DNA of 5,147 nucleotides from an uncultured Collinsella sp. (GTDB lineage: Bacteria > Actinomycetota > Coriobacteriia > Coriobacteriales > Coriobacteriaceae). The notes under the pieces were generated by a model, which saw only the letters and a list, made by a program, of their open reading frames with translations, made no database searches and had not been told where the DNA came from. Of the stretch, positions 1-3,964 are shown one piece after another; positions within the stretch are counted from its first letter, which is position 1; the number at the start of each line of letters is the position of its first letter. The stretch lies in contig CAADVE010000123.1 in NCBI GenBank assembly GCA_900752425.1, forward strand, positions 1 through 5,147. Reading direction: 5' to 3'. The position numbers and the translations under genes were made by a program.

Positions 1-38
1 CGGGGCGCTCCGCCCAAACGACAAAAGGCATCTTACGC

Positions 39-80
39 AAGCGCCCGCGTCCATGGATAAAACCACGGGCGCGGGCGCTT
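39..80 (-). terminator. Hairpin just past the ArsC-like gene, probable terminator
   Basis: Bases 39-49 (AAGCGCCCGCG) and 70-80 (CGCGGGCGCTT) form a perfect 11-bp stem. Inner pairs 50-52/67-69 (one G-T) and 54-56/63-65 extend it around a 6-base loop at 57-62. It starts 4 bases after the stop codon of the minus-strand gene, which is where a terminator is expected. Read on the minus strand the stem is not followed by an uninterrupted U tract, only by a T-rich patch (TTTTG) about 12 bases on. Termination is therefore inferred from position and stem strength. It could equally be an RNA-stabilising 3' hairpin. Nothing can be assigned to bases 1-38. Confidence 0.5.
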
Positions 81-84
81 CACT

Positions 85-426
85 TTATTCCCAGCCCTTC
101 CACACGTCGGGTTCGTAGCCAACGGTTGCCTGGCGGCCGTTGCGAACGATGGGCTCACGAAGAATCTGCTGGTTATCGAGCACCTTTTCGAACTTCTGGT
201 CGGCAGCAAGATACTGTACGAGCGCAACCGTGTCGGCATTTTTCGCCTTTGGATCGATCACAGCGTCGATCCCGCCGACGGCGCGCGCCACGCTTTCGAG
301 CTCGCCTTTGCTCATCCCCTTTTCCTTCAAGTCGATGAACTGGAACTTCACACGACGTTCCTTGAAATAGCGCTGCGCCTTCTTAGTATCGAAGCTTTTC
401 TTCGTGCCGAATATCTGGATGTTCAT
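85..426 (-). CDS. ArsC/Spx/YffB-family thioredoxin-fold protein (catalytic Cys replaced by Ser)
   Basis: A 113-aa cytoplasmic protein, the usual length for the ArsC-like (glutaredoxin-type) reductase family. Residues 2-8 (NIQIFGT) form the first beta strand, and FDTKKAQRYF at 12-21 matches the helix after the active-site loop. The C-terminal part, about 87-112 (ILREPIVRNGRQATVGYEP...WKGW), is the family's substrate-side loop, with Arg90 in the place of the conserved arginine. In family members the loop carries a cysteine (as in GIKNCDTIKKA of YffB-type proteins), but here the aligned position is Ser11 and the protein has no cysteine at all. It is therefore unlikely to be a thiol-dependent arsenate reductase. 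A Spx-like binding or regulatory role, or a degenerate enzyme, are the alternatives. The ATG at 426 is supported by GAAGG at 435-439 on the minus strand, 8 bases upstream. The gene looks monocistronic, with a hairpin after its stop. Family assignment is firm; function is not. Confidence 0.9.
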   Translation of the reverse strand: MNIQIFGTKKSFDTKKAQRYFKERRVKFQFIDLKEKGMSKGELESVARAVGGIDAVIDPKAKNADTVALVQYLAADQKFEKVLDNQQILREPIVRNGRQATVGYEPDVWKGWE

Positions 427-710
427 ACGTACCGCCTTCGCTCAATTCTCGTCCGTCCATGATACGACAAGGGAGCCGAGCAAAAACAGAGCAGGCGGAG
501 ATGGAGGAGGACGGCGACCGACCGTCGGCAAGAGTCGGCCGGATCGGACTGGCGCCCAGCGCGCGCCGGCGACACGCTCGCAGCTGCACACATAGCCGAT
601 GTACAAGCTCGCCGCGGCGTTCCCTCGCCCCGCGGTGTGGCGATAGAGAAGCACGCCACCCGTCAACGATGGCGCCTCGGTGAAGAAAATCAACGTCTGG
701 GTTACATCCC
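427..710. other. Gene-poor intergenic stretch
   Basis: No convincing gene is seen in these 284 bases. The open frames on both strands are Arg/Ser-rich, overlap one another and have no ribosome binding site or recognisable motif. The stretch holds the upstream region of the minus-strand ArsC-like gene, where TATCAT-like hexamers occur but none is well spaced from a -35 box. It also has some short GC-rich self-complementary patches, for example CGCCGCGGCG near 610-619. No tRNA or riboswitch was recognised. Confidence 0.5.
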
Positions 711-739
711 TTGAAAGGGGCGAAGACGGCTGCTAGAAT
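711..739 (+). promoter_or_regulatory. Strong sigma-70 type promoter for the MFS-CBS operon
   Basis: TTGAAA at 711-716 and TAGAAT at 734-739 are separated by exactly 17 bp. A TG at 731-732 makes an extended -10 (TGCTAGAAT). Each hexamer differs from consensus at one position. The predicted start of transcription is about 745-747, giving the exporter a leader of roughly 200 nt. No other plus-strand promoter of similar quality was seen before the gene at 947. Confidence 0.75.
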
Positions 740-750
740 ACCTCCCCGCT

Positions 751-864
751 ATGAAGGATTTGACCAAAGCATACATCGCAATTCGGCGGCCCCTGGTATA
801 CGGGGCCTCTCCTGTTGTTCCCCAAGTGCGCTCTGAGCAGCCGCTTTCTTCCTGTCGTATCTGA
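751..864 (+). CDS. Putative 37-aa leader ORF
   Basis: An ATG lies only about 5 bases downstream of the predicted transcription start, so it would be read nearly leaderless, a mode common in actinobacteria. The frame runs 37 codons to TGA at 862-864 (begins MKDLTKAYIAIRRPLVYGAS). It has no Shine-Dalgarno sequence and no recognisable domain. It resembles an attenuation leader more than a stand-alone protein: a GC-rich hairpin sits inside it at 788-807, and its stop codon touches a second inverted repeat at 864-884. There is no run of one codon that would name a sensed amino acid. It may simply be a chance frame, so confidence is low. Confidence 0.3.
   Translation: MKDLTKAYIAIRRPLVYGASPVVPQVRSEQPLSSCRI
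788..807 (+). promoter_or_regulatory. Leader hairpin 1 upstream of the MFS gene
   Basis: GGCCCC (788-793) and GGGGCC (802-807) pair perfectly around an 8-base loop. A pyrimidine-rich tail (TCTCCTGTTGTTCC) follows, which could act as a weak attenuator. The GGGG at 802-805 could instead pair with CCCC at 820-823, giving a short competing fold. Whether it works as RNA is inference. Confidence 0.4.
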
Positions 865-884
865 TGCACGCATAGCACGTGCAT
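864..884 (+). promoter_or_regulatory. Inverted repeat at the end of the leader ORF
   Basis: ATGCACG (864-870) and CGTGCAT (878-884) are perfect 7-bp arms around a 7-base spacer. The first arm begins on the last base of the leader ORF stop codon. It could be an RNA hairpin or a dimeric repressor operator. It lies well downstream of the promoter, so an operator would have to act as a roadblock. No regulator gene is present in the window to match it. Confidence 0.4.
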
Positions 885-889
885 GTTAT

Positions 890-943
890 TTCGCCCGTGG
901 GCCGGCGCGCCTTCGGCGAAGAATCGAATAGATACGAAGGAAG
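890..943 (+). promoter_or_regulatory. Competing hairpins and Shine-Dalgarno ahead of the MFS start
   Basis: GGCG at 915-918 can pair either with CGCC at 892-895, as part of the 6-bp stem 890-895/915-920, or with CGCC at 908-911 around a 3-base loop. The two folds exclude each other. The ribosome binding site GAAGGAAG (936-943) follows and sits 3 to 6 bases before the ATG at 947, which supports that start. A role in controlling translation is inference. Confidence 0.4.
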
Positions 944-946
944 CTT

Positions 947-2386
947 ATGTCTGATAATTGTACGGTCGCGCCCGCCAATGGGCGCATTACCGGTACCCAG
1001 ATCCGCATCGTCGCGGTTGTCGTCCTGGGTGCCTTCTTGGCGCTACTGAACCAAACGGTGATGTCGCCTGCATTGCCGGTCATCATGTCCGATTTCGCCA
1101 TCGATGCCTCGACCGCCCAGTGGATTATGTCCATATACCCGCTGGTGAGCGGCATCATGGTCCCCGTTTCGGCGTTCCTTATCGACAAGTTCAGCACCCG
1201 CGCGCTATTCTTCGGGGCGACGCTGGTGTTCGCGCTGGGCACGCTGCTGTGCGCCGCAGCCCCTGATTTCCTGTTCCTCATCATCGGTCGCGTGTTGCAA
1301 GCGGCGGGCTCAGGCGTGCTCATGCCGCTTGTCTCGGTGGTTCCCATGCTGGTGTTCCCCGTCGAGAAACGAGGAACGGCTATGGGCATGGCGGGCATCG
1401 TCATGTCGGCGGGTCCCGCGGTCGGCCCCGTCGTAGGCGGTGCGGTGATCGACACGTACGGCTGGCGCACCATGATCGGCGCCATCGTCCCCCTCGCAAT
1501 TCTCGTGCTGGTGCTGGGCGTGTTCATGCTGAAAAACGTGGGCGAGCTGAAGAACCCCAAGCTCGACCTGCCCTCGGTCGTCCTCTCCACCATCGCCTTC
1601 GGCGGACTTCTCTACGGGTTCTCGAGCGCCTCGTCGATGGGTTGGGGCAACCCCGTGGTGCTCGGCTCGATCGTCGCGGGTGTCGTGTGCTTGGTGCTGT
1701 TCGTCGTACGCCAGGGCAAAATCGAGGACCCGCTGCTTCAACTGGGCACGCTCAAGACGCGCGAGTTCCGCGTGGCCGCCATCATCGTCACGCTCATCAA
1801 CGCCGCATGCCTGGTCACCAACACGCTGTTGCCGTTGCTGCTGCAAACCTCGCTTGGCGCTTCGGCCTTCGAAACCGGCATGGCCATGCTTCCCGCCGCG
1901 GCGGTGGGCATCATCATCAGCCCTATCTCCGGCGTGGTGTTCGACAAGTTCGGTCCGCGTGCCATCTCGATCGTCGGCCTGGCCCTCATGACCGGCGCCC
2001 TGTTCCTGCTCTCGCTTTCGACGGTAAACACGCCCATCTTGGTGGTTGCGCTGTTCTGCATGCTGCAGTCCGCCGGCCAGTCGCTCGCGAACATGCCGGT
2101 GAACACATGGGGTGTCAATGCCTTGAAAAATGACATGATCGCCCACGGCAACGCCATCGCGAACACCGGCCGCCAGGTCGCCGGCGGTTTGTGCACGGCG
2201 CTCATCATCACGGTCATGACAAGCGTCACCGCGTCGGCCGGCGTCGATGCGAGCATCCAAGTAGCCACCGCCGTGGGCGCGGGCGTCGCTTACAAGGTGT
2301 GCGCGGCAATCGGCCTCGTTTCCCTTATCTGCGCCATATTCAGCGTGCGCACCAAGAAAACCGCACCGAAAACGAAGGAGGCATAA
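947..2386 (+). CDS. DHA2-family MFS multidrug exporter (EmrB/QacA type, 14 TMS)
   Basis: A 479-aa inner-membrane protein of the length and hydrophobic pattern expected for 14-helix, proton-driven drug exporters of the major facilitator superfamily. Family motifs appear in order. TM1 carries LNQTVMSPALP at 34-44, the D1 motif with Asn in the usual Asp position, a variant also seen in Gram-positive members. Motif A is FLIDKFSTR at 77-85, and motif B is GRVLQAAGSGVLMP at 114-127 with Arg115. The antiporter motif C is SAGPAVGPVVGG at 154-165, followed by YGWR at 171-174. The second half has the motif A echo FDKFGPR at 332-338 and a GNAIANTGRQVAGG segment at 401-414. The C-terminus is short, Lys-rich and cytoplasmic. 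Substrates cannot be told from sequence. It is followed after 3 bp by a CBS-domain gene and preceded by a long leader with hairpins, so both inducible expression and control through the partner are plausible. Family assignment is firm. Confidence 0.95.
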   Translation: MSDNCTVAPANGRITGTQIRIVAVVVLGAFLALLNQTVMSPALPVIMSDFAIDASTAQWIMSIYPLVSGIMVPVSAFLIDKFSTRALFFGATLVFALGTLLCAAAPDFLFLIIGRVLQAAGSGVLMPLVSVVPMLVFPVEKRGTAMGMAGIVMSAGPAVGPVVGGAVIDTYGWRTMIGAIVPLAILVLVLGVFMLKNVGELKNPKLDLPSVVLSTIAFGGLLYGFSSASSMGWGNPVVLGSIVAGVVCLVLFVVRQGKIEDPLLQLGTLKTREFRVAAIIVTLINAACLVTNTLLPLLLQTSLGASAFETGMAMLPAAAVGIIISPISGVVFDKFGPRAISIVGLALMTGALFLLSLSTVNTPILVVALFCMLQSAGQSLANMPVNTWGVNALKNDMIAHGNAIANTGRQVAGGLCTALIITVMTSVTASAGVDASIQVATAVGAGVAYKVCAAIGLVSLICAIFSVRTKKTAPKTKEA

Positions 2387-2389
2387 GCG

Positions 2390-2896
2390 ATGTCCGAGAT
2401 TCTGTCCGAGCGCATCCCGCTCGAGCTCGAGGGGACGCCCGTTTCGAGCATCATGATTGAAGAGCCGTTCACCTGCACGCAGGATTGCACGATTTCCGAC
2501 GTGGTGCGCATGCTCGCCGAAAACGAGGTGAGCAGCATGCCCGTAATCGATGAGTGCAACCAGGTGGTCGGGTTCATCTCCGACGGCGATGTCATGGGAG
2601 CCATCGCGCAGCATCGCGCTCACACCATCTTCACGGGCGGCGACGCGTCCATGCTGTACTTCGACGATCAGAGCCTTGAGCAGCGCATCGAAGACCTGAA
2701 GGATCGCTGCGTCATGGATTTCGCGACGCGCCAGGTAGTGTGTGCCCGTCCCGAGCAGAGCATCGCCCGCGTCGCCGCGCTGCTGGCGAAGAAGAAGTTC
2801 AAGAAGCTTCCTGTGGTTGATGACGAGGGCAAACTCGTGGGGGTCATCCGCCGCTCCGCCATCACCAAATACATCTTCGGCATCCTTTTCCAATAG
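2390..2896 (+). CDS. CBS-domain pair protein, cotranscribed with the MFS exporter
   Basis: A 168-aa soluble protein made almost entirely of two CBS domains, the Bateman module that binds adenosine nucleotides or S-adenosylmethionine. CBS1 (about 17-72) has MPVID at 50-54 and GFISDGDV at 61-68, with the ribose-contacting S/T-x-x-D signature intact (Ser64, Asp67). A linker of about 35 residues leads to CBS2 (about 106-164), with LPVVD at 140-144 and GVIRRSAI at 151-158. In CBS2 the matching positions are Arg and Ala, so ligand binding there looks weakened. There is no fused output domain. The start at 2390 is supported by GAAGGAGG (2374-2381) inside the end of the MFS gene. The 3-bp gap after that gene's TAA predicts coupled translation. 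CBS modules regulate many transporters, though usually as fusions, so a partner role with the exporter is inferred from context. No clear terminator follows. Confidence 0.94.
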   Translation: MSEILSERIPLELEGTPVSSIMIEEPFTCTQDCTISDVVRMLAENEVSSMPVIDECNQVVGFISDGDVMGAIAQHRAHTIFTGGDASMLYFDDQSLEQRIEDLKDRCVMDFATRQVVCARPEQSIARVAALLAKKKFKKLPVVDDEGKLVGVIRRSAITKYIFGILFQ

Positions 2897-2924
2897 GGGC
2901 AGGTCGCACTTGAGGCGAACATCT

Positions 2925-3016
2925 CGAGGCATCGAGCCAGCAACTGGACCAGACAACCTTGACACGCACGCGCTTTCCCTCGATGCTTCGGTAAGGGGAG
3001 CTGCGAAAATCGCAGC
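2925..3016 (+). promoter_or_regulatory. Structured region ahead of the MGMT-like gene
   Basis: Bases 2925-2936 and 2979-2990 form a 12-bp stem with a single G-T pair. It encloses a small CCAG/CTGG hairpin at 2937-2947. A second perfect hairpin follows, GCTGCGA (3000-3006) with TCGCAGC (3010-3016) and an AAA loop. Neither is followed by a U tract, so they do not look like terminators. It could be an RNA leader element on readthrough transcripts from the MFS-CBS operon, or protein-binding palindromes. No known riboswitch consensus was recognised. Confidence 0.4.
2959..2987 (+). promoter_or_regulatory. Candidate promoter for the MGMT-like gene
   Basis: A perfect -35 box TTGACA (2959-2964) is followed after 17 bp by GATGCT (2982-2987), which matches the -10 consensus at only three of six positions. 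The start of transcription would be near 2994, leaving a leader of about 77 nt that contains the 3000-3016 hairpin. The -35 lies in the loop and the -10 in the 3' arm of the large stem, so promoter and structure overlap. Confidence 0.45.
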
Positions 3017-3070
3017 ACGGGTGATCGGCGCCGCGCCCCCGAAGGCAAAAGCGAACACGGGAGCGATACG

Positions 3071-3379
3071 ATGGGAAAAGTCCTGGACGAAGATTTGGTT
3101 TATGAGATTCTCTCCGTCGTGGCAGAGATTCCGGCGGGATGCGTCGCCTCGTACGGTCAGATAGCGCGCCTCATCGGCAGGGAGAAAAACTCTCGCCTGG
3201 TCGGAGCGGTGCTGAGCGAGGCGGATCGCTACGGCGATTATCCCTGCCACCGCGTCGTCAACCACGCGGGACGCCTCGCGCCAAACTTCCCCGACCAGCG
3301 AGCACTACTGACGGAGGAAGGAGTCGCCTTCCGAGACAACGGCTGCGTTGACATGAAAAAGCACCAGTGGAACGAGTAG
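3071..3379 (+). CDS. Short MGMT-family DNA alkyltransferase-like protein (PCHR active site)
   Basis: A 102-aa cytoplasmic protein that corresponds only to the C-terminal DNA-binding and catalytic domain of O6-alkylguanine-DNA alkyltransferases. Residues 20-36 (IPAGCVASYGQIARLIG) are the helix-turn-helix. SRLVGAVLSE at 41-50 carries the arginine (Arg42) that takes the flipped base's place. PCHRVV at 58-63 holds the acceptor Cys59. VVNHAGRLAP then LLTEEGV at 79-85 are the usual following motifs. It lacks the N-terminal domain of full-length enzymes (about 160-180 aa). In that respect it resembles alkyltransferase-like (ATL) proteins, but ATLs have Trp in place of the Cys. It may therefore either repair alkylguanine itself or flag damage for excision repair. 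The ATG at 3071 is supported by GGGAG at 3059-3063. It lies 174 bp after the CBS gene with its own candidate promoter. Confidence 0.92.
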   Translation: MGKVLDEDLVYEILSVVAEIPAGCVASYGQIARLIGREKNSRLVGAVLSEADRYGDYPCHRVVNHAGRLAPNFPDQRALLTEEGVAFRDNGCVDMKKHQWNE

Positions 3380-3387
3380 CCAGGCAG

Positions 3388-3414
3388 CGTAGCGTCGAAA
3401 GGAGCGACGCCACG
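3388..3414 (+). other. Hairpin after the MGMT-like gene
   Basis: GCGTCG (3392-3397) pairs with CGACGC (3405-3410) around a 7-base loop. Past one mismatch, CGT/ACG (3388-3390/3412-3414) extends the stem. It starts 9 bases after the stop codon. There is no U tract, so it is at best a weak or factor-dependent terminator, or a 3'-end stabiliser. Confidence 0.4.
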
Positions 3415-3601
3415 GGGAACGACCTGCGCCCCGCCGCCGGACAACCTATGGCAAAGTGACACGTCCCACAAAGAGCGGCGCACCAGTACGAGACACGACC
3501 GCGACGTAAAAAGACCCTATGATACTCGTAAGCATCTATCTGATTGCCCGCCTCGAGGTACCCAAAGAACGAGAGATGCCGAAACCCCTAGACAAAGAAA
3601 A
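3415..3601. other. Intergenic stretch left of the tRNA remnant
   Basis: No gene, promoter or repeat can be supported here. It is the chromosomal flank between the MGMT-like gene and the terminator of the former tRNA gene. The one longer open frame, starting at 3519, runs into the tRNA remnant and is rejected as spurious. Confidence 0.5.
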
Positions 3602-3629
3602 AGGTCGGGAGCTTTTATGCTTCCGACCT
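3602..3629 (-). terminator. Rho-independent terminator of the interrupted tRNA gene
   Basis: Read on the minus strand, AGGTCGGAAGC (3629-3619) pairs with GCTCCCGACCT (3612-3602), an 11-bp stem with one G-T pair and a 6-base loop. It is followed at once by TTTTTCTTTG. This is a textbook intrinsic terminator, placed 9 bases after the CCA end of the tRNA remnant. It should be the original terminator of that tRNA gene, now stranded from the gene's promoter by the inserted element. Confidence 0.88.
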
Positions 3630-3638
3630 GAAGTTTCA

Positions 3639-3683
3639 TGGTCGCGGGGGGCGGATTTGAACCACCGACCTTCGGGTTATGAG
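3639..3683 (-). other. att site: 3' half of a tRNA-Met(CAT), probably initiator tRNA-fMet
   Basis: On the minus strand this reads as a tRNA from the anticodon loop to the end. The loop is CTCATAA with CAT anticodon (3683-3677), then anticodon 3' strand CCCGA (3676-3672), variable loop AGGTC, and T arm GGTGG-TTCAAAT-CCGCC (3666-3650). Acceptor 3' strand CCCCGCG, discriminator A and encoded CCA (3641-3639) complete it. CCC at tRNA positions 39-41 is the mark of initiator tRNAs, whose anticodon stem has three G-C pairs. The 5' anticodon strand should read CCCGA on the plus strand from 3684 but is GTCGC, and no D arm or 5' acceptor strand follows. It is therefore not a working gene. It is the duplicated 3' half that tyrosine integrases leave on integration into a tRNA. 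The gene's orientation makes this the left element end, with the intact copy to the right. Confidence 0.88.
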
Positions 3684-3712
3684 GTCGCTACGACGTTGTT
3701 TCATTCAGACAT

Positions 3713-3812
3713 TTCGACCCAAATTGAAGTCAATATAACTCCAGGTCATTTGATGTTTTCATAGATTTACGAAAGAAAAGTACGCGGAATAATTCGACCC
3801 AAATTCGACCCA
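3713..3812. repeat. Three direct repeats TTCGACCCA (candidate integrase arm sites)
   Basis: TTCGACCCAAATT occurs at 3713-3725 and again, identical, at 3793-3805. A third TTCGACCCA overlaps at 3804-3812, so the last two are spaced 11 bp apart, about one helical turn. They lie between the att core and the integrase gene, where arm-type integrase or excisionase binding sites are normally found. The binding role is inferred from position and spacing. Confidence 0.6.
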
Positions 3813-3839
3813 CAACGAGCTTGAAAGCGGTCAGGCGGA

Positions 3840-3891
3840 GCATTACCCTTGGGGTGTGACCCCACGCAGGGCCCACCACCAAGGGTAATGC
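3840..3891. repeat. Perfect 13-bp inverted repeat upstream of the integrase
   Basis: GCATTACCCTTGG (3840-3852) and CCAAGGGTAATGC (3879-3891) are exact complements with a 26-bp spacer. A smaller nested hairpin GGGGT-GTG-ACCCC (3851-3863) competes with the left arm. Beyond the arms, GGCGG and CCGCC could extend the pairing imperfectly. No U tract follows on either strand. Candidates are an operator, a structured leader of the integrase mRNA, or an excision-related site. Confidence 0.7.
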
Positions 3892-3964
3892 CCACCCGCC
3901 CCAGCCCTTTGCGCCATTCCGCGCAACCGAGCGCGATTCTCAGGCACTTCAGGCAAGGAACACG

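Noticed and set aside
442..693. Overlapping small frames on both strands between the ArsC-like gene and the MFS promoter
   Set aside because: No ribosome binding sites, no recognisable motifs, Arg/Ser-rich composition, and frames on both strands overlap one another.
886..1593. 235-codon minus-strand frame opposite the start of the MFS gene
   Set aside because: Met/Thr/Ser-rich low-complexity product, fully antisense to the exporter and with no ribosome binding site or motif.
2916..3057. CGAACA half-sites near 2916 and 3052 as a LexA (SOS) box before the DNA repair gene
   Set aside because: Only single half-sites are present. Neither has the matching TGTTCG half at the right spacing.
1310..3265. 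651-codon open frame on the minus strand across the MFS, CBS and MGMT genes
   Set aside because: It is antisense to three well-supported genes, its residues are His/Arg/Asp/Ala-rich with no domain, and long antisense frames are expected opposite genes with high third-position GC.
3518..3523. TATGAT as a -10 box
   Set aside because: No -35-like hexamer at the right distance upstream, and no gene downstream on the plus strand for it to serve.
3639..3720. A working tRNA-Met, possibly split by a group I intron in the anticodon region
   Set aside because: The break falls before the anticodon loop rather than within it, no intron core or 5' tRNA half follows in the window, and an integrase gene lies next to it, so an attachment site is the better reading.
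3519..3764. 81-codon plus-strand frame containing WSRGADLNHRPSGYE
   Set aside because: That peptide is the well-known false translation of the antisense strand of tRNA 3' ends. It comes from the tRNA remnant at 3639-3683.
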